From an uncultured Collinsella sp. (GTDB lineage: Bacteria; Actinomycetota; Coriobacteriia; Coriobacteriales; Coriobacteriaceae), in the NCBI GenBank assembly GCA_905210085.1, contig CAJLVJ010000013.1:1-38379 (forward strand): a stretch of DNA of 38,379 bases, given 5' to 3'. The translations under genes were made by a program, and so were the position numbers. Shown here one piece after another: positions 1-8,519 of this stretch. The first letter of the stretch is position 1. Every line of letters starts with the position of its first letter. The notes below the pieces were generated by a model. The model was not told the DNA's origin and made no database searches. It saw only the letters and a list, made by a program, of their open reading frames with translations.

Positions 1-475
1 AAGATTCTCTCTGGCATAGAGATCGTAAAGCATGGTGGCTTTCAGAATTTCTATGGCATCACCGTGTACCTCTTGAATATCCTTCTTTTTATCAGCTGCG
101 GCCATATCATTGACCACTTTCCCCAGATGCCGTTTCTCTGCAAACTGCAGCAAAATATCATATCGCTGCATTCTGCCATGCTGTACTTTGCCAAATCCGC
201 ACTGCTCGTAAAACGCTGCCAGATCTTCAAAAAAATCAAAAGGTGCCTTATAAAAATGCATAAGATATGTCACAGACTGCTCAAACTGATGGCTGTTGTA
301 ATAAATCTCCACCATTTCTTCCACACCTTTTAACTTCAGAATATCATCATAACTCATCCAGTCTGTTTTCAGCACCTCATACGGTGCTTTTTTTCGATAA
401 ACAATGCCATATGTTTCAGCCATATCATACATCCTGGAACCTTTTAATACCTTTAAAAAGCCCAACTGCAGCTGT
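1..475 (-). CDS. DUF4080 B12-binding radical SAM protein, C-terminal part (partial; fused at a chimeric join)
   Basis: Read on the minus strand, the frame entering at about 475 and running off the window at 1 is open throughout. It translates to a segment with EQLQLGFLKVLKGSRMYD, a middle part with YLMHFYKAPFDFFEDLAAFY, and DAIEILKATMLYDLYAREN at the edge. These match the C-terminal DUF4080 region of cobalamin-binding radical SAM proteins of Lachnospiraceae, recognised from memory of the family. The radical SAM CxxxCxxC core is not in the window. The DNA is clearly richer in A/T than everything downstream. The frame is continuous with the GH2 gene at 478-1437, which belongs to an unrelated family, so this is a chimeric join and not a natural fusion. 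Function of the family is not established. Confidence 0.75.
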
Positions 476-477
476 TC

Positions 478-1437
478 CGGCTCCTCGCTCTGCTTGAGGC
501 GGATCTGGCGCAGGCCGACGTTCAGCTCCCGCCGCGCGACGACGGTCTCGCCGTCCAGCAGCTCCGCCACGGCGTCGTAGACGTTGGCCTCGCCGTAGCC
601 GTAGGGCCACCAGAGCTTGGGATTCTCCACCGCGCAGTCGATGCGCCCGACCTTGGCCCGATCCAGCGCGCACTGCCCGAAGAAGGAGGAGTCCGCGCCG
701 CAGCGCCCGGCGACGCGCACGGAGAGGCTCTGCCCCGCGAGCTTTTCCAGCGGCGCATCCACGCTGAAGTAGAATTCCAGGCTGGGCGTCTGCACGCGGT
801 CGAAGCGGACGCGGTAGCCCAGCTCCGCAAAGGCGTACGCGTCGCGCACGGCCAGGCGCACGCTCTTCCACAACCCGGCCGTCACCGCCCGCGGGAAGAT
901 GTCCCAGCCAAAGGAATGGGCGGGCTTGCGCAGCGCGACGCCGCCGTCGATGTGCCAGCCGGTCAGCAGGTACTGCGCATAGGGCTGGGAGAGCTGTTCC
1001 AGCAGAGCGGAGCGGATGTGTACCCAGAGGACGTTTTGCGGCCGCAGCCGGTCAGTCACGTCGAACTCGTGGGGCATGAAGGCGTTTTCGGACGCGCCGA
1101 TCCGCTCGCCGTTGAGGAAGTATTCCGCCAGGCAGTCGACCCCGTCCAGGCGGAGAAACACGCGCTCGTCCGCCGCGGACTCGGGCGCGGGAAACTCCCG
1201 CGCATACCACCAGCCAAAGGGCTCGAACGCTTCGGCCTTTCGGGGGTTCATTCCCTGGAACAGGTCCTCGGGCAGTATCCCCGCCCGGGACAGGTCCAGC
1301 TCCACGTTTCCCGGCACCTGCGCAGGGATGCAGGGCGCGCCCAGCGCCAGAAGCTCCGCCGGCGTCCGGGGCGCCTGCCGCCGTTCGTCCGTAAAATAGA
1401 GGGTCCAGGCTCCGTCCAGTGAAATCCAGCGTTCCAT
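478..1437 (-). CDS. GH2-family beta-mannosidase-like glycosidase, N-terminal part (truncated by chimeric join)
   Basis: The start ATG is at 1437, with a GGGAAGGA ribosome-binding site about nine bases upstream. The first 320 or so residues read as the sugar-binding and immunoglobulin-like domains of a GH2 beta-mannosidase. Landmarks are MERWISLDGAWTL, QVPGNVELDL, FGWWYAREF, VFLRLDGVDCLAEYFLNG, RKPAHSFGWDIFPR and NPKLWWPYGYGEANVY. After the family-typical RRELNVGLRQIRLKQS the frame passes directly into DUF4080 sequence at about 475, before any TIM-barrel catalytic domain. The enzyme would cleave terminal beta-mannosides from mannan or N-glycan oligosaccharides if complete. As it stands it has no catalytic residues. 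The truncation coincides with a sharp change in base composition, so I regard it as an assembly join. Confidence 0.8.
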
Positions 1438-1532
1438 ATCGGCATCCTTCCCTTCGCCTTTTTTGTCAGTATACCGGGTGCGCAGAAAAAAATCCATCCG
1501 CAATTTGCCGTCCGCGGGACGCGGATGCGCAG

Positions 1533-1580
1533 ACGAGCGAAAGGCCCCAGCGGCATATGCCGTTGGGGCCTTTCGCTCGT
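1533..1580 (-). terminator. Strong palindromic terminator downstream of tmRNA
   Basis: A near-perfect 48-bp palindrome, with arms ACGAGCGAAAGGCCCC and its complement around CGGCATATGCCG. It lies eight bases past the tmRNA 3' end and before the GH2 start. It is almost symmetric and could act in both directions, but only the tmRNA is transcribed into it. Confidence 0.75.
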
Positions 1581-1587
1581 TGTGATC

Positions 1588-1937
1588 TGGTGGAGGTGAG
1601 GGGAGTCGAACCCCTGTCCGAAAACCCGTCAAGACGCCTTTCTCCGAGCGCAGTCTGTGTTTTGACGTTCCCTCTGCCACGCCCCCGCAGACAGGGTCAT
1701 GGGTTCAGTAGCTTCATCCGTACGGCCGGCCGCAAAGCTTAGGCCGGTTCGGTCCCTGCATTTCTGACGCCGGGATCCCAGGCTGCAGGTGGCCTGGGGC
1801 CGACGTCGCCGTTAGGCGGCGAAAGCCAATTCGTTAGAATTGTCAGTTCATTTTTAGGTCCCGCTTGTTGACGCAGGTGCAGGGCTGCGGCTCGCTTGAC
1901 GCCTCCCCGGCGTCCCCGTCGAAACCAGTACACCCCC
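1588..1937 (-). ncRNA. ssrA: tmRNA (transfer-messenger RNA)
   Basis: The minus strand gives a 350-nt RNA. The 5' end GGGGGUG (1937-1931) pairs with the 3' CACCUCC before an A and an encoded CCA (1588). The 5' part has the diagnostic GGUUUCGACGGGG and the 3' part the T-arm GGACAGGGGUUCGACUCCCC. The internal reading frame ends at GCC GCC TAA, and I read the tag as TDNSNELAFAA, following the charged alanine. The resume codon (ACU) is my inference, because a TGA lies just upstream in that frame. tmRNA with SmpB rescues stalled ribosomes and tags the unfinished protein for proteolysis. The tag style is Clostridia-like, which agrees with this segment being foreign to the Collinsella-like remainder. 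Confidence 0.93.
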
Positions 1938-2005
1938 AAGTCCTCCCTGGGGTATCTTCTATTATACAGCACTCCCGGGAAATGTGCAAGTCTTTGGCCG
2001 GCCGT

Positions 2006-2856
2006 TCATTTCCGCTCCCGCCAGGCGCGCGGGGAGAGGCCGTAGCGCGCGTGGAAGAGCCGCGCAAAATAGCCGGGACTTTGGAACCCGCAGCGGATGC
2101 CGACCTCTGTCACCGTCAGGTTCCCTGCGCGCAGCAGCTCGGCCGCGCGCGTCAGGCGCGCTTCGGCAAGGTATTGCATGGGCGTCAGGTTCAAGCACTC
2201 CCGAAACCGGCGCTGGCAGGCGCGCTCGGACAAGTGCGCAAAGCGCGCAAGATCCGCCAGGTGGATGGGCTGGTCCAGACGGGACTGCAGGAAGCGCATC
2301 ATCTCCTTGACCTGGTCGTCGTCCTTGCGCGGCCCGGCGGGAACCCGGACGCCGCGCGGTTCCCGGAGCGCGGCGCAGGCCTGACAGAAGACATGCGTCA
2401 GCGCCTCGCGCACGCGGAACTCGTACAAGGGCGGCTTTTGCGCGCACAGGGCGCAGGCGGAGACGATCTGCGCGGCGGACTCCGGATCGGGCAGCGCGAT
2501 CCCCGCCGCGGCTTCGGCCAGGTAGACGCGGACGTGCCGCCAAAGCGCTCCGTCTGCCGAACCGTAGAGCAGATGCGGATGAAAGACGATGTCGCATTCC
2601 TTATAGCGCCGGCCGGGCAGGGGAAGAGCGCGTGCGGCGCGCCCGGAGAGAGCAGCGCCGCCTGCCCGGAAGAAAGGCGGAGGCGGCGGTCGCCTGCGGC
2701 AACCTCCAATTCCCCGGAAAGCACAGAAATTGCCTCAAATTCCTCGTGCCAATGCCAGGGAAAGCCCGTGTCCTCCGTCTCGTAGGCGGCGCAGGGAAAG
2801 TCCGCCGTGCCGTGGGTCTGCAGCTCGCGCCCGCTGCCGTCGATCCGCGCTTCCAT
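2006..2856 (-). pseudogene. AraC-family transcriptional regulator with cupin domain, frameshifted
   Basis: The start ATG at 2856 gives MEARIDGSGRELQTHG followed by an AraC-type cupin (HWHEEFEAISVLSGELEVAA, LLSPGAPH). Near 2630 the frame must move: the continuation YKECDIVFHPHLLYGSADGA and the rest lie in another frame. That frame ends in a complete double helix-turn-helix domain (IHLADLARFAHLSERACQRR; TVTEVGIRCGFQSPGYFARL) and a stop at 2006-2008. Total length is 851 nt, one base short of 284 codons, which fits a single-base deletion in or near the CGCACGCGCTC stretch. The gene diverges from the MFS transporter over an inverted repeat, so it probably controls that transporter. The lesion may be real or a sequencing error. 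Confidence 0.8.
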
Positions 2857-2888
2857 GCACGCGCTCCCCCCGTTTCTGTCGCTTTTGT

Positions 2889-2943
2889 ACCAGTATACGC
2901 CGTTTTTCTTGCAGATGCAAGGAAGGCGGCGTGCTATACTGGT
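2889..2943. promoter_or_regulatory. Divergent promoter region with 9-bp inverted repeat between araC-like and MFS genes
   Basis: ACCAGTATA (2889-2897) and TATACTGGT (2935-2943) are perfect inverted copies. On the minus strand, TTGCAT (2920-2915) and TATACT (2897-2892) are spaced by 17 and form a good promoter for the AraC-type gene. On the plus strand, TATACT (2935-2940) is a plausible -10 box for the transporter. The repeat arms therefore overlap both -10 boxes and are a candidate operator for the AraC-type regulator. Confidence 0.5.
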
Positions 2944-2985
2944 CCCGCTGCCTTGGCGGCAGCCTGTAAGGAGGTTTGGTTCCAA

Positions 2986-3884
2986 ATGGTTTCCCTGCTG
3001 CTTCCCATCATCTATCTGGCGTTTATCTCCCTGGGCCTGCCGGACGGGCTCCTCGGCGCGGCCTGGCCCAGCATGTACGAGAGCCTGGGCGCGTCCGTCT
3101 CCGGCGGCGGGCTGATCTCCATGATCATCTCGGCCGGCACGGTCGTCTCCGCCCTCTCCTGCAACGCGCTGCAAAGGCGCCTGGGCACGGGGAGGATCAC
3201 GGCCATCAGCGTGGGCATGACCGCCCTTGCATTGCTCGGCTTCTCGCTCAGCCGGGCGTACTGGCAGCTCTGCCTGCTCGCCATCCCGTATGGGCTTGGC
3301 GCGGGCTGCGTGGACGCCGCCCTGAACAACTACGTCGCGCTGCACTATAAAGCGCGGCACATGTCCTGGCTGCACTGCATGTGGGGCATCGGCGCCAGCG
3401 GCGGCCCGGTCATCATGGCCTGGGCGCTCACGCGCGCTTCCTGGAATCTGGGGTATGGCATCGTCTCGGGAATCCAGATCGCGCTGACGCTGGTTCTGCT
3501 GCTGACGCTCCGCCTGTGGAAGGAGGACCGCGCTGGCGCTTCGGAAGGGGAGGCGGCGGGCGCGAGCAAGCGCTCCCTGCCGGAGCTGCTGCGCCTGCCC
3601 GGCGTGCCGCAGGTGATGGCGTGCTTCTTCTGCTATTGTGCGCTCGAGGTGACCATCGGCATGTGGGCGGCGAGTTACTGCACGCTGGTGCGCGGGATTC
3701 CCGCGTCCGAGGCCTCGGCCTGGGGGAGCATCTTCTACCTCGGGGTCACGGCGGGGCGGCTCGTCAGCGGCTTCATCACCTTCCGCGTGAACGATCGGAA
3801 CATGATCCGCCTGGGGCAGATGATCTGCGCGGCAGGGATTCTGCTCGTCGCCCTGCCGGCCGGGAACGCCGCGCTGCTGCCGGG
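2986..3884 (+). CDS. MFS transporter, C-terminally truncated at a chimeric join
   Basis: The start ATG at 2986 follows AAGGAGG (about 12 bases upstream) and begins MVSLLLPIIYLAFISLGLPD. The sequence is a hydrophobic multi-span permease. It has about nine recognisable membrane segments, a small-residue helix IPYGLGAGCVDAALNNYVAL, and a hydrophilic central loop rich in E, G and A at roughly residues 170-200. It resembles sugar or drug transporters of the major facilitator superfamily; the substrate cannot be told. At about residue 297 (AGNAALLPGLL) it runs in frame into PheT sequence, so roughly the last 90 residues of a normal MFS protein are missing. Its likely regulator is the divergent AraC-type gene. 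Confidence 0.78.
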
Positions 3885-4632
3885 CCTGCTGCAGTCCGTG
3901 GCCTACAACGAGGCGCACGGTACGCCCAACGTGCACCTGTACGAGGTCGGCAGCCTGTTCCACGGTCGCGAGAACGCCAGCCTGCCCAAGGAGACCAAGT
4001 CCGTGGCGGGTGTGCTCTCGGGCCAGTGGAGCGAGCGGTCCTGGAATATGAAGTACCGCAAGCTGCGCTTCTTCTTTGGCAAGGGCATTGTCGAGGAGCT
4101 GCTCGCCCAGCTGCGCATCGAGAAGGTCCGCTTCCGTCCCGTCGAGGGCGAGGGCTACGCTTTCTTGCAGCCGGGTCGTGCGGCCGAGGTTCTGTCCGGC
4201 GGCACCGTGCTGGGCTGGGTCGGCGAGATTCACCCCAAGGCGCGCGAGGCGATGGGCATCGATGAGGTCGTCGTTGCCTTTGAGCTCGATCTGGACAAGC
4301 TGATCAAGGGCGCCCGCAACCAGGAGAACTACCGCGAGTTCTCGCAGTACCCGGCTGTTGAGCACGACCTTGCTATCGTGGTCGACAACGCTGTGACCTG
4401 CGAGGATCTTGAGCGCCGTATTACCAGCGCCGGTGGCAAGCTGCTCGAGGGCGTGCGCCTGTTCGACGTCTACCGCGATCCCATCCGCATCGGAGCGGGC
4501 AAGAAGTCCATGGCCTTTGCGCTTACGTATCGCTCCGACGACCACACGCTCACCAGCGAAGAGGTCGAAAAAGCGCACCAGAAGATCGTCACCAAGGTGT
4601 GCAAGGGCGTAAACGGCGAGGTCCGCGGATAA
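3885..4632 (+). CDS. pheT: Phenylalanyl-tRNA synthetase beta subunit, C-terminal part (partial)
   Basis: From LLQSVAYNEAHG onward the sequence is the C-terminal third of PheT. It holds the end of the catalytic-like core (VHLYEVGSLFHG, VGEIHPKAREAMGI) and the complete anticodon-binding FDX-ACB domain (QYPAVEHDLAIVVD, GVRLFDVYRDPIRIGAGKKSMAFALTYRSDDHTLTSEEV), with a stop at 4630-4632. PheT forms the alpha2-beta2 enzyme that charges tRNA-Phe and carries editing and anticodon-contact functions. The N-terminal two thirds and pheS are absent because the contig switches to MFS transporter sequence at the LLPGLL codons. From here on, base composition and codon use are uniform and Collinsella-like. 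Confidence 0.9.
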
Positions 4633-4742
4633 GGCTTGCGCTGGGAGCGCAGGACCCCTCGGCAGTTGCTGTGGGGCCCTGCGTGACCGCAGTGTTTGGA
4701 AAAGGCATTGCTGAGCCTGCATATATGACACGCGCATTACAT

Positions 4743-4777
4743 AACGGCGTGCTGCTTTGTCGGCAGCGCGCCGTTTT
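4743..4777 (+). terminator. Rho-independent terminator after pheT
   Basis: The stem pairs AACGGCG with CGCCGTT and GCTGC with GCAGC, closing a TTTGTC-type loop and followed by TTTT. It ends the phe operon about 110 bases past the pheT stop. The hairpin overlaps the -35 region proposed for cbiM. Confidence 0.65.
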
Positions 4778-4823
4778 GCTATGATAGCCCGCGGCGTGTT
4801 ACGAATCTGACAATACGTAACAC
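4757..4823 (+). promoter_or_regulatory. Candidate cbiM promoter with downstream palindromic operator
   Basis: TTGTCG (4757-4762) and TATGAT (4780-4785) are spaced by 17. Immediately downstream is a perfect interrupted palindrome, GTGTTACG (4796-4803), 12 bases, then CGTAACAC (4816-4823). Its position over the expected transcription start suggests an operator for a repressor, plausibly metal-responsive given the cobalt/nickel transporter that follows. I see no cobalamin or NiCo riboswitch in this leader. Confidence 0.5.
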
Positions 4824-4880
4824 TGACAAGGCGATTTAAGCGGCGTTGCAATTCTGTGCGCCGACAACCGGGAGGCGTAC

Positions 4881-5963
4881 ATGCACATTCCAGATAATTA
4901 TCTGTCCCCGCAGACCGATGCCGTCATGGCGGTGGCAATGGTGCCCGTTTGGGTCCACTGCATCAAGAAGGTGCGCGCCACGCTCGATCGCGAGCACATG
5001 GCTTTCCTGGGCATCTGCGCCGCGTTCTCCTTCCTGCTCATGATGTTCAACGTGCCGCTGCCCGGCGGCACCACAGGCCACGCCGTCGGCGGCGCACTCA
5101 TCGCGCTGCTGCTGGGCCCCGAGGCCGCTGCCATCGCTGTCTCGGTCGCGCTGGCGCTGCAGGCGCTGCTGTTTGGCGACGGCGGCATTCTGTCCTTTGG
5201 CGCCAACTGCTTTAACATGGCCTTCGTGCTGCCGTTTGCCGCTGCTGTCGTGTTCCGTGCGCTCAACAGCCGTTTGCACGACAAGAGCTGGGGCACCTCG
5301 GTTTCGGCTATCGTAAGCGGCTGGGTCGGCCTGTGCCTGGCGGCCCTGTGCGCGGCAATCGAGTTTGGTATTCAGCCGATGCTCTTCACCAACGCCTCGG
5401 GTGCTCCGCTGTACTGCCCCTTCCCGTTGTCTGTGGCTATTCCGGCCATGTTGATCCCGCATATGCTGGTCGCCGGTGTCGTCGAGGGCGTGGCGACGGC
5501 CGCAATCTACGGTTTCATTAAGAAGACGGCGCCGAGCGTTATCGTCGGGCCCGAGGCCGTCGATGGCCAGCTTGCCGCCGATGGTGCTGCCAAGAAGACC
5601 TCGCTGGTCCCCACGCTCATCCTGGTTGCCGTGCTTGTCGTGGCCACGCCGCTGGGTCTGCTGGCCACCGGTGACGCATGGGGCGAGTGGGACGCCGAGG
5701 GCGCCGCGACCGCCGTTCAGGAGGCTGGCGACGACAGCCTGCAGGCTTCGGTCGGCCTAGATACCCCGACCTTTGCCGATGCCCTGCCCACGGGCGATTA
5801 TCTGCAGGCCTATTCCGAGGAGCAGGGCCTTGGCTTTGCCGGCCAGGCCGCGATGTATATTCTTTCGGGCGTGATTGGCGTGGCGGTGCTCACCATCGTA
5901 TTCCGCCTGGTCTCGCTGACGGTCAAGGAAAGCGGTGCTCATGGCAATAGCCGAGCTGCCTAG
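4881..5963 (+). CDS. cbiM: Cobalt/nickel ECF transporter substrate-binding membrane component CbiM fused to a CbiN-like PDGLE-type tail
   Basis: The start ATG at 4881 follows GGGAGG. The protein starts MHIPDNYLSP; the N-terminal Met-His of CbiM/NikM proteins is a known metal ligand. It continues with typical CbiM helices (MFNVPLPGGTTGHAVGGAL, LLFGDGGILSFGANCFNMAF, AIPAMLIPHMLVAGVVEG). After about residue 225 there is an extra helix, an extracytoplasmic loop with GLLATGDAWGEWDAEG, and a last helix, which matches the CbiN/PDGLE domain usually found as a separate protein. Total length is 360 residues. It is the metal-specific S component of a group I ECF transporter whose T and A components follow directly. 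The usual GF after MHIPD is NY here. Confidence 0.92.
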   Translation: MHIPDNYLSPQTDAVMAVAMVPVWVHCIKKVRATLDREHMAFLGICAAFSFLLMMFNVPLPGGTTGHAVGGALIALLLGPEAAAIAVSVALALQALLFGDGGILSFGANCFNMAFVLPFAAAVVFRALNSRLHDKSWGTSVSAIVSGWVGLCLAALCAAIEFGIQPMLFTNASGAPLYCPFPLSVAIPAMLIPHMLVAGVVEGVATAAIYGFIKKTAPSVIVGPEAVDGQLAADGAAKKTSLVPTLILVAVLVVATPLGLLATGDAWGEWDAEGAATAVQEAGDDSLQASVGLDTPTFADALPTGDYLQAYSEEQGLGFAGQAAMYILSGVIGVAVLTIVFRLVSLTVKESGAHGNSRAA

Positions 5964-6777
5964 CTGGCTTGCGGTCGAGCAGCGTTACGAGCCCGCGGGG
6001 GCTCGGCATCGTGTGATGCAAAAGAATGTCCTGCACCTGGCGAGCCTGCTTGAGCGGGTTCGCCTGGGTGGAGGCGCGCACGAGGGCGGGTCGATGGTCG
6101 ACCGCGCCCTTTCTTGCGTTTCGGCTCCGGTGCGCCTGGTGGGGATGTTCGTTTGCGTCCTGTGCGTGTGTCTGACGCAGAGTCCGCTGTACCTCATGTT
6201 GATGGCGGCTATCGCGCTGGTGCTCGTTGCCGTGCGCCCCGTACGCGGGCTGCGGGCAACCTTTGTGCCGGCGTTGGCTGCCGCGGGGTTTGCCGTAGTT
6301 CTGGCGCTTCCTGCCCTGCTGCTGGGTGCTTCTGCCACGGGCGCCATGCTCAAGATTGCACTCAAGACCTTCATTAATGTGTCGCTGGTGCTGGGCGTTT
6401 CGTGGACCCTCACGTGGAGCCGAATGTCGGCGGCGCTTAAGATGCTGCATCTACCCGACGAAGTTATCTTTACGTTTGATATGGCGCTCAAGCACATCGA
6501 GGTGCTGGGTCGCACGGCGCACGATCTGTGTGAATCGGTCATGCTGCGCAGCGTTGGCCGTGCGCCTGCGGGTTTTTCGCGCACCGACTCGCTGGCGGGT
6601 ATCATGGGCATGACCTTTATCAAGGCGATGGAATGCAGCCGCGCGATGGACGAGGCTATGCTGTGCCGCGGCTTTGCCGGTACGTATCCGGCGCCCGCGC
6701 GCGCCGGGTTTAGCTGGCGCGATGCGGTCTATGCGGCCGGCGTGGCGCTGCTGGCAGTGTTGTGCGCCGTGCTGTAG
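5941..6777 (+). CDS. cbiQ: ECF transporter transmembrane (T) component CbiQ
   Basis: I place the start at ATG 5941, overlapping the cbiM end, because AAGGAAAG lies about nine bases upstream; a GTG at 5935 sits too close to it. The 278-residue product has four to five membrane segments. It carries the cytoplasmic coupling region of EcfT proteins, with alanine-arginine-type motifs near MLRSVGRAP and MDEAMLCRGFAGTY. The T component couples the ATPase CbiO to the S component CbiM in cobalt or nickel uptake. Translational coupling to cbiM is evident from the 23-base overlap. Confidence 0.88.
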   Translation: MAIAELPSWLAVEQRYEPAGARHRVMQKNVLHLASLLERVRLGGGAHEGGSMVDRALSCVSAPVRLVGMFVCVLCVCLTQSPLYLMLMAAIALVLVAVRPVRGLRATFVPALAAAGFAVVLALPALLLGASATGAMLKIALKTFINVSLVLGVSWTLTWSRMSAALKMLHLPDEVIFTFDMALKHIEVLGRTAHDLCESVMLRSVGRAPAGFSRTDSLAGIMGMTFIKAMECSRAMDEAMLCRGFAGTYPAPARAGFSWRDAVYAAGVALLAVLCAVL

Positions 6778-6821
6778 TGCGGGCGGCCGAGCCGTCGATG
6801 TGAGTAGGGAAGGGCGACGTT

Positions 6822-7592
6822 TTGACGATCGATATGAAGAGTGCGGCGGGCACGAACGGTGCGGGCGGCGCCGAGACCACGCCGCTCATCGAGTTTCGCG
6901 ACGTGGTGTTTTCCTATGCGGGGCATACGGTTGTCGATGGCGTGTCGCTGCAGGTCGATCGTGGTGAACTCGTTGCCCTGCTCGGTCCCAACGGCTGCGG
7001 TAAGACGACGATTATGCGCCTTATTAACGGCCTTGAACTCGCGGACGCAGGGGCATACCTGTTTGACGGGCACGTGATCGATGCGGCGTTTCTAAAGGAT
7101 TCCGCGGCCGCTCAGCGTTTTCATCAGCGCGTGGGCTTTGTGTTCCAGAATGCCGACGCCCAGCTGTTCTGTGTTACGGTGGGCGAGGAAGTTGCCTTTG
7201 GTCCCGCGCAGATGGGGCTGCCGGCAGACGAGCTCGAGCGCCGCGTGCGCGATGCCATGGGGCTGTTCCAGGTTGCCGACCTTGCCGACGCCTCTCCCTA
7301 TCAGCTCTCGGGCGGGCAAAAGAAGCGCGTTGCGCTGGCTGCGGTCGTATCGATGAACCCGGATATCTTGGTCCTCGACGAGCCTACTAACGGACTTGAC
7401 GAGGACTCTTGCGACATCGTGGTCAACTTCCTACTGGCCTATGTTGCTGCCGGTAAGACGGTCTTGATGAGCACACATCACCAGGATTTGGTGCGACGCC
7501 TGGGTGCCCGTGCAATCTATATCGATCGATATCACCATGTGGTCGAGGCGCCCGTGCCGTCGTATGGAACCGAAAGCGGTGCTACGGACTAG
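6822..7592 (+). CDS. cbiO: Cobalt/nickel ECF transporter ATP-binding protein CbiO
   Basis: The start is TTG 6822 with AGGGAAGGG just upstream; ATG 6834 is a weaker alternative. Domains in order: Walker A GPNGCGKTT, Q-loop VFQNADAQLF, signature LSGGQKKR, Walker B ILVLDEPTNGLD, and H-loop MSTHHQDL. The sequence NADAQLFCVTVGEEVAFGP is typical of CbiO/EcfA proteins. A short low-complexity N-terminal stretch (TNGAGGAETT) precedes the domain. It hydrolyses ATP to drive metal uptake by CbiM-CbiQ. It is the last gene of the operon, about 45 bases after cbiQ, and only one A component is encoded, so it should act as a homodimer. Confidence 0.93.
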   Translation: MTIDMKSAAGTNGAGGAETTPLIEFRDVVFSYAGHTVVDGVSLQVDRGELVALLGPNGCGKTTIMRLINGLELADAGAYLFDGHVIDAAFLKDSAAAQRFHQRVGFVFQNADAQLFCVTVGEEVAFGPAQMGLPADELERRVRDAMGLFQVADLADASPYQLSGGQKKRVALAAVVSMNPDILVLDEPTNGLDEDSCDIVVNFLLAYVAAGKTVLMSTHHQDLVRRLGARAIYIDRYHHVVEAPVPSYGTESGATD

Positions 7593-7670
7593 TTGCTGCG
7601 TAGAGCGTGCGTAGCCGCCTGCGCGGCTTTGCCGTGATGGTATAGTTATCCAGGTTTTATGGGGGTGGCT

Positions 7671-8519
7671 ATGCCAAGTTGGAACATTCATATCGCTCAA
7701 ACGGAGCGCTTGCTGGCGCGTGCTGGCACGCTTGCCGATAACGTGCGCGACCGCAATGCCTTTTTGTTTGGCTGCGTGGTTCCGGATATCTTCGTGGGCT
7801 ATATGGTCCCTGGCATCGCCGATCCCATCCCGTACCGCATTACGCACTTTGCCAAGCCTGAGCCCATCCCTAAGCCGCGCGAGCATGAGTTTTGGGACAC
7901 CTATGTGGCGCCGCTGCTTAACGGCGCACCCGCGGGCGAATCCGCTGAGGCTACTTCGATTATCGAGGAACGCGAGCGACTGAACCGCGTGCACTATCCC
8001 CAGCGCTACAAGGATGCCGAGCCGGTTGCCGGTCCCGGCGCCTGTGAGTTCTCGCTTGCGTCCGAAGATGTGGCGCAGTCGCTGCTCGATCTGACGCTGG
8101 GTGTCTGGTCGCATCTGGTGGCCGATACCGTATGGAATACGCGTGTGAATCAGTACCTGGAGGCGCACGGCGGCAAGCCGTGTGAGGAGTTCCGCATTAA
8201 AAAGCAAGGCGACTTTGACTGGTTTGGTAAGACGCTCGGCATCGTTTCTATCCCGCGCGCGACCGATCGCCTCTATACCGCTGCGACGCGTTTTGGGCAG
8301 TATCCCATCCATAAGGAGTATGTGCTCAAGACCATCGGCGTCATGCACGAGATTGTACGCGAAAACCCCGGCGAGCCCGATCATCCGCCGTACCGCCTGC
8401 TGACCGAGGAATTCTTTGACGCAACGTTTACCGAGGTCATCGAGCTGACCGAGGCGGGCTTTGCGGCTCGCGTTGCCGCTTCTGACGTTCCCGCAGTCCC
8501 TCTGATCGCTAGCTGCTAG
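7671..8519 (+). CDS. Zinc-dependent phospholipase C-like domain protein
   Basis: I choose ATG 7671 (MPSWNIHIAQTERLLA) because GGGGGTGG lies directly upstream; ATG 7659 adds four residues. The 282-residue protein has the pattern of the Zn_dep_PLPC family (PF00882-like): W..H at the N-terminus, FLFGCVVPDIFVGY, RITHF, and LGVWSHLVADTVWNTRVNQYL, which places His and Asp as likely metal ligands. There is no signal peptide, so it is probably cytoplasmic. Its substrate is unknown; many such proteins in Gram-positive bacteria are uncharacterised. It follows the cbi operon in the same direction but after a 78-base gap. It is convergent with the next gene, and the two stop codons share a CTAG. Confidence 0.7.
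   Translation: MPSWNIHIAQTERLLARAGTLADNVRDRNAFLFGCVVPDIFVGYMVPGIADPIPYRITHFAKPEPIPKPREHEFWDTYVAPLLNGAPAGESAEATSIIEERERLNRVHYPQRYKDAEPVAGPGACEFSLASEDVAQSLLDLTLGVWSHLVADTVWNTRVNQYLEAHGGKPCEEFRIKKQGDFDWFGKTLGIVSIPRATDRLYTAATRFGQYPIHKEYVLKTIGVMHEIVRENPGEPDHPPYRLLTEEFFDATFTEVIELTEAGFAARVAASDVPAVPLIASC

Noticed and set aside
2398..4851. An 817-codon open frame on the minus strand across the AraC, MFS and pheT region
   Set aside because: Only its N-distal end is real (cupin part of the AraC gene). The rest is antisense to MFS and pheT, has low-complexity composition, and crosses the chimeric join.
4633..4880. A cobalamin or NiCo riboswitch upstream of cbiM
   Set aside because: No B12-box or NiCo consensus could be found; the space is filled by a terminator, a promoter and a palindrome.
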